Source of the DNA: Chelonoidis abingdonii
Taxonomy: Eukaryota; Chordata; Testudines; Testudinidae
Length of the DNA: 64,000 bases
Assembly (NCBI RefSeq): GCF_003597395.2
Contig: NC_133776.1
Coordinates: forward strand, 34,791,298-34,855,297
Direction of reading: 5' to 3'
A program made the translations under genes and the position numbers. The notes under the pieces are model-generated. The model did not search any database. It worked only from the letters and a program-made list of their open reading frames with translations, and had not been told where the DNA came from. Shown here one piece after another: positions 45,831 to 58,150 of this stretch (the stretch's first letter is position 1; every line of letters starts with the position of its first letter).

Positions 45831-46202
45831 CCTGTTGAATCAAGGACTTTGGCTCCAATTCTGTCACCCTTTCTCATGTTCATTCTCAATGGCACCTTAG
45901 TCTGTTTGGGTGAAGTAATTCACACAATGAACTTTCCAAAAGTATATCAGCTATCCATGTACTCATGCTAGGTTAGTGTACTGTAAGTAGTAACACTATC
46001 TATTCTTTCTACCATCATCTCTGCTACTTTCTATGGAATAGGCTGTGCACTAGAGATACTGAAAAGTAACCATAGGAAAAATGACTATCACATCTGTCAA
46101 AAGGCATAGTTAAAATGGGGCAGATGGACCTCTCCTCATCCAAAGGTATTTTGCAAAATCCATTTCATTGGTGATGTCCAAAACACATAGGTATTTAGTT
46201 CC

Positions 46203-47171
46203 TGTGGTAATCTAGCCTCCCAGTCCCAGACCTGGACTTTAGTGTCCACCAGTCTGGTCCTGTCCCAAACCTGGACTTTTGCGTCCAAAGTTTGGGGGCT
46301 TACCTGAAACTCCCCCAAGCTCACTACCAGCTTGGATATTCTCGCTGCCACCAGATCAGGAATTAATCTATGGGGCCTGATCCCCCCTTTCCTCCCTCTG
46401 GTGTCCCCAACCCTCCCTTGGTGGGACACCCAGATTCCCAATCCCTTGGATGCTAAAAGCAGGGAAAATAACCCCTTCCCCCTCCTTATCAGGCTTGCCT
46501 CGCGGCTAACCTGTGTGACCCAAGAAACCAGCTTTTCTGCTTCCCTCAGGACAATGGAGATGCAAAATACCCACAGCTGGGCTCTGCCACCCCCCTTGCT
46601 CCAGGAATGAGGGAAAAACTGTAACCACCAGAGAACAGAGAGAATTCTTCGTCTCTTTCCCCGTAGTCTGCTCTTTCCCTGGACCCAAATAGGAAAATAG
46701 CCCACAGCCTGGCTTTTCCCTTTGCCTCCCTAGGAAAAGAACTTTCACAAGGTTTAACAAGAAAACTTTATAGAAAAAAAGAAAGAAAATATAAAACAAT
46801 CATCTTGCATTAAGAAACTCAATACAGGCTCTTGCTTATAAGAAAATATAAAGAAACAGTCTGATTTAAAAGATAGCCCAATTAAACCAGCACAACAAAT
46901 TAACATACAGGTAAATACACCCCAAAGACCATCATAGCTGAATTACTTTGCGGTTCCTGGGTACTTACAGATGTTTAGAAGAAGTATTAGGAGAGAATTA
47001 GAAGAAGACTTGTTTCCTCATAGCTAAGAAAACAACAAAGACCCCGAGTATACAAATTCCCGCCCCTGACTTTAAACAATCCAGTTCTCTGATTGGTCCT
47101 CTGGTCAGGTGTTCGGTTACCCTTTTCAGGTAAAAGAAACTTAACCCTTACCTACCTATCCATTTATGACA
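46203..47171 (-). mobile_element. Solo LTR, 969 bp, TSD GTTCC
   Basis: On the minus strand it starts TGTCATAAATGGATAGG, a turtle ERV LTR start that I recognise, and it ends at 46203 (plus strand TGTGGTAATC). The duplication GTTCC flanks it perfectly at 46198-46202 and 47172-47176. A TATA-like box (minus strand CTATAAAG) lies at 46766-46773. No viral genes are alongside. The 189-codon minus-strand frame at 46136-46705 crosses the LTR edge and is spurious. Confidence 0.88.
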
Positions 47172-47347
47172 GTTCCATTCAGTCTGTTGTTTTTTCCATG
47201 AAAGTGCATGCATGTAGCTTTCTTAAATTCCTTAAGGGTTAGGCACATTCTCTGAGATTTTTTCCCCCTGCAGAAATCACTATATGTAGCTCGACACTGA
47301 CTTCCATTGTAACTTTTGGATTCACTCCGCACCTTGTTCTTGTATAA

Positions 47348-47437
47348 CAGAGATCAGCAACCTTTGGCACAGGGCCCACCAGGGTAAGCAGCGTGGTGGG
47401 CCGGGCCAGTTTGTTTACCTGCCACGTCCGCAGACTA
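47348..47437 (+). mobile_element. hAT-like element, end fragment
   Basis: CAGAGATCAGCAACCTTTGG then GGGCCGGGCCAGTTTGTTTA and CCTGCCACGTCCGCAG follow the end of a palindromic turtle hAT-like repeat. The rest of the element is absent. Confidence 0.6.
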
Positions 47438-48509
47438 GAATGAATGCAAATACAGGGGCTGGGGGTTGCTCTGATTGCAGCTGTGGATGTGTCTGAGTCA
47501 AAAGCAAGCAGAACAAAGCAGGTTGACGGCCAGGGACAACAAAAGAAGCTCTTCTAGTGTGACCCTGCCACAAAGCCACAAGAGAACTTTTTGGACAGAG
47601 AACTGGCTGGAAAAGAGGTTGGCACTGCTTCTTGTTGTTTGATACTTACTGTGTTCAGGGAAGCAAGACTTTGTGTACATTCTGTGTAAACAAACTGGAC
47701 TGCATCAAAGCCGTACCAGATTGTCATCATTTTAACCTCACAAACAACCCTCAAGGTCCTGAATAGTGGCTAACACCTCAGGTTAAAAGAGGGCAATGTT
47801 ATGGTCTCTGCTGGTCTGGGCTTACTGCTATCAGGGGTAAAATCCCTGTTCGTAGACATCACTCCCTTTTCACTTGCTAGAGAGCTCTCACAGTGCCTTC
47901 TCTCAAGTACTCTCAGCCAAGTTCTCAGGGCCAGATTCTCACCTGGTTTCAGCTACACTGTCTTACATCAAATAAGAATCTAGCCCTTGGAAGAGCACAG
48001 TGGTGGGACACCAAGTATGGGGGACTTGGCCTGGATCAGCAGCAGACATTTCAACACTATCTACAAACCTTTTTCAACTTTCTGGAAATCCCTCTAATTT
48101 ATTATACTTTTCTACTTCAGAAATTTCATACATTCTCATACATTTGCTTTCAGCTGGCACATGCATATTTGATTCTTTGTTGCTAACCGTATCCATCATA
48201 TGACTATTGGCACAAGGGATTTCTTCAAAATGGTCACTCTGTGCTCCAAGTGCTGCATTTCAGCTACTTAGCTTTGGGCTCCACTCATTTACCTTTCAGC
48301 CTTTTGGCTGTCTGTCCTGAGCACTGGTCTATGTTTGTGTCTTGCATGCTGGGGAGGAAGAGGCATTTCTATAGTAGCTGTTGCTGTATGCACCATAATG
48401 TATCTGTGTTTTTTTTTTTTTTGTTCATGCCTCCCAAGCCTTACTTGAGCAAAGGGTGTTCAGTGTTCTCCTATTCCAGAGCTTGCTGTATAATGGTAAC
48501 ATGTCCCTG
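47438..48509. other. Unannotated DNA with a fold-back relic
   Basis: No gene is visible. A palindromic relic at 47928-47986 has GGGCCAGATTCTCACC facing AATAAGAATCTAGCCC. Short frames at 47801-48203 overlap each other and are chance. Confidence 0.45.
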
Positions 48510-48517
48510 AATGATTC

Positions 48518-49457
48518 TAGGGTTGCCAAATTTCTAATCAGACAAAACCGAACACCCAGCGCTGCCCCTGCCCAGAGGCCCTGCCCCTGCCCTTCCCCCT
48601 GCTTGCTCCATCCCTACTCCCTCTGTCACTCACTCTCCCCCACCCTCACTCACTTTCACTAGGCTGAGGCAGGAGGCTGGGGTGTGGGAGGGGGTAAGGG
48701 CTCCATCTGGGGGTGTGGGCTCTGGGGTGGGGCTGGGGATGAGGGGATTGGGGTGCAGGAGGGGACTCTGGGCTGGGGCAGGGGTGCAGGGTGTATGTGA
48801 GGGCTCTGGGTGGGGGTGCAGGCTCTGGGGTGGGGCCAGGCATGAGCAGTTTGGGGTGCAGGAGAGGGCTTCACACTGGGGCAGGGAGTTGGGGTTTGGG
48901 GAGGGCTCTGGCTGGGGGTGTGAGCTCTTGGATGGGGCCAGGAAGGAAGGGTTTGAGGTGCAGGAGGGGCTCAGGGCTGGGACAGGGGGTTGGGATGGGG
49001 ATTGTGAGGTACGGGCTCCAGGAGGGAGTTTGGGTGCAAGAGGGGTTCAGAGTCCAGGTGGCACTTACCGTGGCTCCCAGGAAGTGACTCCCAGGTACCT
49101 GTGGCTCATAGACACATGGGCGGACAGGGAGGCTCTGCATTCTGCCCTCATGTCTGCAGGTGCCACCTCCGCAGCTCCCATTGGTTGCAGTTCCCAGCCT
49201 CTGGGAGCTGTGGAGCCGACACAGAGCATAGCGCAGAGCCTCCCTGGCCTCCCATGCACCTAGGGGCCATAGTGACCTGGCAGCCACTTCCAGGAGCTTC
49301 ATGGAGCCAGGGCAGGCAGGGAACCTGCTTTAGCCTCAGGCCCCTGCTGCGTTGCCAATCTGACTTTTATTGGCCCGGTCGGCGGTGCTGACTGGAGCTG
49401 CCAGGGTCCCTTTTCCACTGGGCGTTCTGGTTGAAAAGCAGATGCCTGGCAACCCTA
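48518..49457 (+). mobile_element. Long hAT-like non-autonomous element, 940 bp
   Basis: Ends TAGGGTTGCCAA and TGGCAACCCTA form a terminal inverted repeat. The flanking 8-mers AATGATTC and GGTGATTC match at six positions. The middle (48668-49060) is a G-rich, TGGGG-based imperfect minisatellite. A GC-rich unit follows with CAGCTCCCATTGG and GGGAGCTGTGGAGCCG facing each other. The 193-codon plus-strand frame at 48682-49263 is Gly-rich translation of the minisatellite, not a protein gene. Confidence 0.8.
48668..49060 (+). repeat. G-rich imperfect minisatellite
   Basis: Words such as GGGCTCTGGGCTGGGGC, GGGGTGCAGGAGGGG and GGCTCTGGGGTGGGG recur with a period of roughly 30-50 bp. Many GGG and GGGG runs are close enough for G-quadruplex formation. 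Confidence 0.75.
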
Positions 49458-49465
49458 GGTGATTC

Positions 49466-51070
49466 AGAGGCCTAGTCATCTCCCCAGCTAGTAACTCTAC
49501 TTCCTTGGGGTTGTGGAATGTTGCTGGATGTGTTAATAGAGCCCTACCTCCATGTTTCTCCACAGATGTGCTGGTAGAGGCAGAGGGAGAAGAAACTGTG
49601 CCCTTTTCCCTTCCCAGCACATCCACATAAGATAAGGCAGAATCCGCTGTCAGTATTTGCATATATTTACATTTATCCCTTCAGTACAGACATAGAGTTA
49701 AAAAATCACTGAATAATTCTAGTGGGGTAATATTCTATTTTCTTATATGGATATTAATAATATCTTAGAATTTCAACTGAGTGCAAAAGCAGAATTAATT
49801 GGATATTTTGTCCCATGTTAGCAGAGGCACAAGGAAGAGAATCTCTGACAACCGTGACCAACAGAAAATTAATTAGGATTCTGAGTCTCTCATGCTGGTA
49901 TCTTAAGGCTCTTTGCTTCTTCAGTTTAAATTGTATTAAACCCTTTATTAAACAGAGGAGGCAGCTTGGCACTGAAATCAAGCATACATCTGCATCTGGA
50001 TTTTCCTACTAAAAGTGGAAAGAGTAAAAAGAATGTCAAATCTTTTTATCCAATATGTTCTAGCCAGGACACAGAAAGCATCATTTCTGGTTATGGTTTA
50101 TAATTTTGGCGGTTTACCTTCCTTGGTTTGCAATGCTTTTTTTAGAAGCTTTAGAACATGCTCCTTCCTAATGATTGCCTTTTTTGTGGGCCCAGATTCA
50201 TGTTTTTCTTATATTTTTAATGGGACTGAAATTAACATGGACATTGTTGTTTAACAACAATTTACACAGCTCTTTGCATGTGAAAGAATCTTTGTTTGAA
50301 CGCCAGTACCATCAACTATGTTATCGGAGCTCTGGGAACAGTGCTGTGTTAGTTAACTTCTGATGCAAAGCCAGATGACAGAGTACTGAACATTGAGCCT
50401 GATTCTCCTGACATTTACACGTGTGGAAATTGAGAGCAACTCCCTTTGTCAGTTGAATGAAAACCAGAGGATCTCTCATAAATGGAGGAAATTATTTGCT
50501 TCTTTTCTAAGGACTCAGCTTTGCTCACTGAAATCAATGCAAGTTTTATTAACAACTTATTTGGAACCAATGAAAGAGGTTTAACAGTAAGTGATATTTT
50601 AAACGATGTTTAACAATAAGTGATATTTAGATTCTGAAAGTGTTTTCCATTACTATTCTGGAGCATGCATTCAATAGCAAATCTCCTTTTGACTTAGTTT
50701 GTGCCAGTTTAAATGAGAGCAGAATCTGGATCAGAATATACATGCATTTTTCAATAGAAACAATAAAACCAATACTGCAAAAATATCAGCTAGTATAAGT
50801 TATGCAAAAATTAAAGCATCTTTAAGTTATTTTGAAAGCGATGGAGTTGTCCTGGATTTAAACCAGTTCAAGTGAGAAAACTGGTGTTATCCTTTTAAGA
50901 CTCCCATATATCAAGATATTGTTTGAAAATAGAAAATAAATCAAGTAATATAAAAATCATTCAGTCCCATTTTAAATCCTAGACTCTAATGCAAAGCATA
51001 AAGTCTGGTGGCTTCTAAGCGGGTGGCTGTGGAGTCTATCATTTCTGCATGCTGACTTGGGAATTTGAAA
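49466..51070. other. AT-rich DNA, no gene seen
   Basis: No gene or clear repeat. 50396-50460 (GAGCCTGATTCTCCTGAC) may be a fold-back relic. Frames of 60-80 codons are chance. Confidence 0.45.
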
Positions 51071-51402
51071 GAGAATGGTCTCGTGGCTAAGGCATTGGAC
51101 TGGGACTTGGGAAATCTGGGTTTAATTCCCAGCTCTTTCACAGACTTCTCCTGGGCAACTCTCTTAGCTTGGCATATGCCACCCCTTTGAAAAGCTCAGC
51201 CCCAATCTTTCTGTGCCTCAGTTCCACCCCTGGTAGCTAAGGGAAATAATATTTTCATTCCCACATCCTTTATCTATCCTATCTACTTAGAATGTAAGCT
51301 CTTCAGGGCAGGGACTCACTTAGTAGTTTGTACAATGCCTTGCATAGTGAGGCCCCGGTCTCGGTTGGGGGATTTAGGCACTAGCATATTACAAATAATA
51401 TT
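51071..51402 (+). mobile_element. MIR/CORE-SINE-like element, near full length
   Basis: The tRNA-like head GGTCTCGTGGCTAAGGCATT (A box) and TCTGGGTTTAATTCCC (B box) is followed by a body with CTGTGCCTCAGTTCC and ATGTAAGCTCTTCAGGGCAG, and a tail with GTACAATGCCTTGCATAGTG and a TTACAAATAATATTG end. This is the best-preserved copy of the old SINE family whose relics lie at 2035, 15133, 34855, 39725 and 40410. The family name is by resemblance. Confidence 0.75.
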
Positions 51403-54400
51403 GATCATATATTTCACTTCAACAGCTATATTGAGTATAACTTCCCAATCAATCTGTGCATCTTTCAGTCATACCAAGGGCATACAGTACAGAGTTTCCC
51501 TGCGTGTTTGAGCAGCATGTTTTCTATTACATAAGGATTATCAAGATGCAGCACCCATTAATTGGGTAAGATAATGTTAAGAGACAGCCATAACACTGTT
51601 GCTATTGTAAAGAAACTACTGCTTTGTTTTTGCAGTTGATGGGAACAGAGAAATAGTTATGTGGTGGTGGGGAACATCTGGATATTGAAATGTTTGTCTG
51701 AAACAAATTTCTATGAGCTCTTCTGCAAAGTACCTGGATTAATATCCCACTTTCTCACCACACAACTATGCATCCTGCAGTTAAACAGAGGAAAAAGAGC
51801 ACTGTCAACTTCTGTCCTTTCGGAAGCCTTGCAGCTGCTGTAGTCTGTGCTTTAAAACTATTGCCACAAAGCCAGGACAGCTCTAGAAGCACTGTGTGAG
51901 AACAGAGAGATGAAGCTACTATACTCTTGTGGAAAATAGCTTTTCTTTTTACATTAACAAATTCCAAGTATAACCAGTGGTTTTGTATGATACTGATTTA
52001 CAGTATGGTTGTGCCAATGGTCTAACGAGTACTGAGCAAATCAAATAGCATGAATTCTGCGCCTACTGCTTAAGACAAATACTTCCACATATCAAGTGGA
52101 ATATATGTAATTGCTGATACATGGGAGTTCACAAATCATGATGGGATTTTGGGTTAGAAAGAGATTTCCAAGTGTCATGAGATCATTCCAGTGACTAGAT
52201 ACAGTGCTAGATCCTCAGATGCACTCAAGAGCGTGAGGTACAGTGGAGTTGGTTGCAGCCCCAGTGCAGTTTAGAACAGCCTTTTGGCTACTCTGACTAT
52301 ACTGTTGGCTCTGGCTCACAGGGGCTGGTACACCATTTATATTGACATATACATATATGAAATTTCTATTATTATTTTATTTATATAAGTCAAAATTTTC
52401 AAACCTGGATGCTTAAAATTGGACACACAGATCCACTAAATATAAGTAAGTGACTTGATTTTCAGAGATGCTGAGCATCCATTAATCCTACTAGTCATCT
52501 TCCCGTTGAATATGAGTATTCCCTCAAATTATTTCCCCCATTTAGTGCCTGTGTTTTCTTAACCATTGTGATGTTAGACCCCACAGGACAGATTAGGCAC
52601 TATTCAAGGGATGATGAGGGGTGTAGCCAACTGATGCATACCCTTTCATTTCTCCCCTCGCCTGCCATTCAGCTGCACTTTAATAGGTAGAGAGGCTGAG
52701 GAGACTAATCAGAGTGGTGCAACTGACTTAAGTACCCTTGCATTTCCCCCAGAGGTGGAAATACAGCACCCATTTTACACCTGTAACCCACAGGGCCTGA
52801 TTTCTTACTGCCTTGCATCTTGCATAGTAATACAGGCCTCAGCTCAGCAAAGCATTTTAGCACACACTTAAATCCATCCCTATTCAGCAAAGCACATAAG
52901 AGCATATGTTGAAGTACTTGGCTGAATTCAGGGCCATATGCCTATGCAAAGAGAGTGTAAAGTGATACCCTTCAGATCTGGGAGCATTTTACCCCCACTT
53001 TGCATAGGTGTAACGACTCCACAAGGGACAAGACAGTAGAAAATCAGGCCCATCTAATGCAGTTACACAATCTGAATGCTAGATATGAATAAGCCAAAAT
53101 GATACTACTTTGCATGTGGTAGGATGAGGACTTCTTTAGTTTATCTCTGTAGCAGTCTCTAAGTTTTGTCTGAAAATGCTCTGGCGGTGAGCTGTGCCGC
53201 TAGTGCCTCCTCTTGGAAAAGGGTTTGGAAATACTTGTAAGTTTCTATTTCTTGTCAATTTCTAAGACTTTCTAGAAATCTTTTAGTTTCTGATTCACTT
53301 TAGGTATGGCTTGTATCCAAACCACAAATCTCTAAGCCCAGGGAATGACATTTAATTTTGAAAATTCCAAATTTGACAAGGAAAGAACTATAAAGATCTT
53401 ATAAAATATGATTTGAGATTTCATTCACTTTGCTAGATGAAAATGTTGTATGTTATGGGTATGTGGTTTGATATTATTCTCACTTTGCAACCAATGCCTT
53501 TGGTACTAGTCCATAAATTGTTCATTATTCTATGAATAGTGAAGCTTCATGTAAACTAAAGCACAGAATGTCACTTACTATAAGCTTAAAAGCCTCCAGA
53601 CCTGCATGCAGCATAAGTGTGCACAATTTACTGAAATAGCATAAATTCCTCAGGATATGCAGTAGACTGTGCTCAGCTTCCTCACTCTCAGCAGCCCTCT
53701 GATGTGTGGAACAGCTACAAAGAAACTGCAAAGTGAAAGGTGAGAAGAAAGATGGGGTGTATGCTACTTCTCAGGGAGAAATACAGCATTGCATTCATTC
53801 CTTTGGAATGCTATTTTCACACCTACACCTGCTTTCTTTGGTAACTGGCCAAAGCAAACCTATCCTGACCTGCATTCATTATGAATATGGTTTGGCTGGT
53901 GGTGGGAAGTGTCACTTTTCCTACATTACTGTACATAAATTAAATCCTTCCCTTAGTCCTCCTCTAGTCATTCCCTGATAAGAAGAGGCCATCTCTGAGC
54001 ACTTATCGCTATAAAAGAAACAGAGCAAAACAGAAATATAATGATTTCACATGCTATGAATCATAAAAGCAAGTGTACATCTGTGCATGTCAACATCTCA
54101 GAGCAATCTCGTCCAGTCCTATAGTCAGTGAGGCAACTAGAAGGCAAGAATTAAAAGTGTTTAATGGCAACGAAAAGCACTACAACTTGTCCTGGGATAT
54201 GATCATTTGTAAATGATGATGATAAAGATACAGTACATAATTAAAAGTAATGAGTCAAATCAGTACATCAGCCAAGCAATTCAAATATCTGTGTAGCTGG
54301 GTTTGTATTTTCATACCACTAACAACCCAGACCCAAGTAAGCAGATTCAACACTTAAAAAAAATCTTATAATATTTTTTGCAGCATGATTCTCTAGCAAT

Positions 54401-54685
54401 GAGCTTTTAGCATTGGCTCTCCCTTGTCCCCCACTGAATATATACTCAGTAGACTCTTAGATCTCCAAGTTAGGGAATAATGACATAGGGCTGGTTGAAA
54501 CAGGAGTCATGATGCTTTTGCCCCACTTTTTAATCTAGACCACAATTCCCCCCACCCCAATAAGTCTGAATGGCATCCAGACCCTGTTCAAATCACACAA
54601 TCATTTTCTCACAATGGGAGCGAGGTCAGACCTACTCATAGGATACAATGTATATTCTATAACTAAATATTGCAAGCTGTCAGAG
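51403..54685. other. AT-rich DNA with fold-back relics
   Basis: No gene is visible. 52390-52480 carries half of a fold-back like 1352-1526 (AAATTTTCAAACCTGG, CTTGATTTTCAGAGATGCTG). 52838-52933 is another, with CAGCAAAGCATTTTAGC facing GAAGTACTTGGCTG. The rest is not recognisable. Confidence 0.45.
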
Positions 54686-54957
54686 CAGGGCTGGCCCTAC
54701 CATTTTTGCCGCCCAAGCACAAAAAAAAAAGCTGCTCAGACTGCCGCCCGAACTGCTGAAGCAAAAAAAACAAAGCTGCTTGGACTGCCGCCCGAATTGA
54801 CAAAAAAACAAATAAAAAAATCCAATGCCATTCGGACTGCTGAAGCAAAAAAAAAAAGCCGCTTGGACTGTGCCACCCCAAGAATGGACAGAATGCCTCC
54901 CCTTAGAAAGTGCCGCCCCAGGTACGTGCTGCCTCTGCTGGTGCCTAGACCTGGCCG
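54686..54957 (+). mobile_element. hAT-like MITE with poly-A-interrupted tandem units
   Basis: It starts CAGGGCTGGCCCTACC. Three to four units of about 65 bp each hold an A-run of 8-11 bases preceded by CTGCTGAAGC or GCCGCCC and followed by GCTGCTTGGACTG. It ends near CTGGTGCCTAGACCTGG, a mutated form of the CCTGGAGCCGGCCCTG end. No duplication was found. A-run frames give Lys-rich or Phe-rich peptides that are artefacts. Confidence 0.7.
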
Positions 54958-54971
54958 GCGGATCAAGGCTC

Positions 54972-55115
54972 AAATTTTTAAAGATATTTAGGCAGCTAAA
55001 AATGCAGATAGATGAACTATTCAAAAGTGCTTATGCACCTAACTCCCATGGGAGCACTTTTGAAAATTCCACTAGGCATCTATCTGCATTTTTAGGTGCC
55101 TAAAAAGTTTTTAAA
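54972..55115. repeat. Nested fold-back repeat (A-B-B'-A')
   Basis: The outer arms (AAATTTTTAAAGATATTTAG, then AAAATGCAGATAGATG) are complemented at the right by CATCTATCTGCATTTT and TAAAAAGTTTTTAAA. Inside lies a second pair, TTCAAAAGTGCT and GGAGCACTTTTGAA. A shortened relative is at 62434-62490. Confidence 0.85.
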
Positions 55116-56295
55116 AGGAGGCCGCAAGCCATTACCTACGCAAGCACGAGGAGTGCACCTCCAGAGCAGACTCCTCCTGTGGTAGGGCTGACTCATCAGG
55201 GCAGCTTCAGAACCATCACTGTTACAGTGACAGTCATTCCTTTGCAGCTCTATCTGTTCAGTTTGACTTATCCACAATCAAAGAGCTAAAGCTTCCTGGG
55301 AATCTATATGGAATTCAGTTTTGTTTTGTTTTTTTTAAAGACTTCTCTTGTGTACCAGATTTGAGAAGTTTAGTGGTAGCAGATTTTTTTTCCCTAATAA
55401 TTCTGGCAGATAATAGCAATGTTTATTTTTAAGCATTTCCCCCCGACCCTCATTTTTATCAATTTATATTTTGACAGCTTTGTGAAATTATGGGTTTAAA
55501 ACATTTTTTCTATTTTTATCAATTTAAATATTCATAGTTGTGGGAAACTATAGGGAAGTCAGCCAATAATTATTTTATTATGCACAGCACAGATCCACTA
55601 ACACCAGAGCTGACTGCTTTAGGGGTGCTGTAAATAAGTGCTTTATGCAGCATTCATTACAACATGTTTTATATACAGGATTCTAATATTTTTTCAAGCA
55701 GTGTTTTTCTAACTTTGCCCCTCTGTAATTTTCAGTTATTATGGATGGAAATATTTTTTCATAGGTTTGTGTGCTTATGGGGAAATCGGCATTTCACAAT
55801 AAAAATCAAATCCTTCCAAGCCTACAGATACTGCAATAACCACATGTATGGTCACAGACATTCTCCTGAAGGTATCAGTCTACAGAACAAAAGTGTCTGG
55901 CTAGACTTAATCTGGTGTGCTACACCCTCTATCTGTGACTGGCACTTTCAATAGGAAGCTGAGAGTCTCCAGATTCTAGTACCTCTCTACTGGAGATTTG
56001 TTAGACATGTGCAAGGCTCATTCTATACTGCTCCTTGCTCACTAGCAGTACCTCTTTATCACTTGATTTCAAAGAGGTATTTCTGGTTTGTTTGTGTTTT
56101 TACAGCTCTTGACATGAAAGAATTCAGAAACATTATTTCAAGAACAAACCAACATGAGCTCATCAATACTAAAAATATGATGAAAAAGCAATATACTTTG
56201 GTTGCTATGCAAAATTCAGAGTTTACAACAGTAACTACATTGTAGTATTTAGGATACTATGGTCATATGCCACTCTAGAACAGGGAAATAAGAAT
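55116..56295. other. AT-rich DNA, no gene seen
   Basis: No exon or nameable repeat; T-runs around 55325-55390. Confidence 0.45.
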
Positions 56296-56880
56296 GTGGA
56301 AACGTGGTTCCATGGTGACTATATCAACAAGGCCAACCGACGGCTCTTTAACACCAGCTACTATAAAGAACTCAGAGAAGACCCCACACCACAATTCACA
56401 AGGAATTTAAGGATATAATCAAATCTTTCCCCAAACAGCTTCAAGAGAAACTCTACAACCTCATCCCCCATTAATCCTCCTCAAGGACCTTCTTCATGCT
56501 TCCCACAATACACAAACAAGAGAACCCAGGCAGACCAATTCTATCTGGCCACGGAGCTCTTACTGCCGGAATATCAGGACTCATAGAAACCATCCTCAAA
56601 CCACTCACCTGACAAAGGGACAGTTTACTCCAGGACCCAACCAACTTCCTTCAGAAACTCTACAACATTAACACCTGCCTCAGAATGCTATCCTTGCCAC
56701 CGTGGATGTCACCTTCCAGTACACCAACATCTTCCACCATGGTGGCATCACTGTCTGCCTCAAATATTTACAAGATAATGGACAACCCTCAGATATTCAC
56801 CTGAAACACATCGCCAAACTCATCTATTTCATCCTTACCCATAACAACTTTACATTCAACAATAAACACTAGGATGCTTG
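56296..56880 (+). mobile_element. Penelope-like element reverse-transcriptase fragment
   Basis: Across frameshifts the plus strand encodes FHGDYINKANRRLFNTSYY, then LQEKLYNLIP, then FFMLPTIHKQENPGRPILSG (the hallmark PLE block FYLLPKIHKPGNPGRPIVSG), GALTAGISGLIETILKPL, LQDPTNFLQKL, and VDVTFQYTNI, where the D of motif A is kept. The end is NGQPSDIHLKHIAKLIYFI and NFTFNNKH. The palm YxDD region and the GIY-YIG endonuclease are absent. At least two frameshifts and some stops make it a dead relic. The block order fits PLE rather than CR1 or L2. Confidence 0.85.
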
Positions 56881-58059
56881 CATTTTTCCTCAGAGCCCTT
56901 ACCACACACACGCACATCTCTATTGAAAATCTCCCCCAGACAGCAGAGACACCACTCCAGAGGTGATAGTCAGTCTTCTCCAGGCTTAGTCAATCCTTGG
57001 GCTCTGCTGCGATGCCAACAGGGTTTTCAAATGGTGAGTTTTGTGATGCGGATACTTGTTCACTATGGATTAAACTGAGACCACCAACATGAAATGAGCT
57101 GAAGATCTGTCAATATCCAATAGCCCATATTTGAACTGGTAGGCTGTATGTACCATTGCAATTGCATACTGCTATAACAATCTGCTGTATCGTCTCCCAT
57201 CTGCTCATCATCTTTGAACTCATGAGAGTGAAGTGATGCTACATTACTTGTTCCATTTTTCCATTATATCTAGTCACTGACTGACATGCCGTAGAAACTA
57301 TTTATATATTTCAGGTAATTTATTCTGTTAATTGTCTTTGAGTACTTCATGATTATCCAAACATGCATAGACTTAAATGACAACAGGAATAAATCTACAT
57401 TACTAGAGGCACTGAAATTAAATTGGTTGCCTAAGAATTCAATATAGCTCAATGTTACTGGGGCACAACTAGAACATGTACAAAGAAATTGAACCCCTGC
57501 TACTTAATCCATTGTTATAAACCTCATCATTTCCAATCCACATCTAGTGAACCATTTTTAATTGTGTAGAACCGCAAAACTTTTTCTAACATCATATAGC
57601 AAAAGTGGTGAACACACACAAATAATAATTCTATAAAAATTGCCTGCATGGATGCATCTCTCATCAGAAAAGCTTACCTACTGCAAACTTAACTAGCTTA
57701 CTGATGAGCTCAGCTAATTAGTGAGGTGCCTTTAATCTTGATGGACCATTAACAGCTGACAATGAGCCTTTGTGTTAGGAAAGGCAGGATGATATCTAAA
57801 TTTAGCATGGGCTTCCAAGCCAGGAAGGGTTTCTGATGGACAGGGATGGCTTCAGGGCTGAATTCTAAAGCACTGATAATAAGTGAGAAATTTAGAAGTG
57901 TGTGTGAGAGATGCACAGATATCTTCTAGATGAAGGTCTGAACACAGCTGTTTCTGGAGTACAAGTGTGCCATGTGTGTGAATTGTATTTCTGCTACCCT
58001 AAATCCCTATTCAAGAATGCACACATCTTTAGTATACTAAGTATTAATGTATGTGATTG
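56881..58059. other. Unannotated DNA, no gene seen
   Basis: No gene is visible. The first 200 bases after the PLE fragment do not continue its reading frame. The rest is AT-rich. Confidence 0.45.
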
Positions 58060-58104
58060 CATAGACAAAAAAGGCAGATGAAGTAGTATCTTTCTGTTGG
58101 TGAG

Positions 58105-58150
58105 AGAGAGAGAATCTTGCAAGCTACACAGAGCTCTTCATCAAGTCGAG
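58105..58150 (-). ncRNA. Decayed hammerhead motif, left PLE arm
   Basis: On the minus strand TTGATGA (58138-58144; core CTGANGA with C to T) is followed by a stem GAGCT to AGCTT with a CTGTGT loop, and then GCAA at 58117-58120 where the core needs GAAA. One change in each catalytic strand means it is probably inactive. Confidence 0.55.

Noticed and set aside
46136..46705. 189-codon minus-strand frame
   Set aside because: It crosses the edge of a solo LTR and lacks any gag, pol or env motif.
48682..49263. 193-codon open frame, the longest in the window
   Set aside because: It is a Gly-rich translation of a G-rich minisatellite inside an hAT-like element; no domain is visible.
54614..55103. 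Lys- and Phe-rich frames of 72-125 codons
   Set aside because: They translate A-runs in an hAT-like repeat on either strand.
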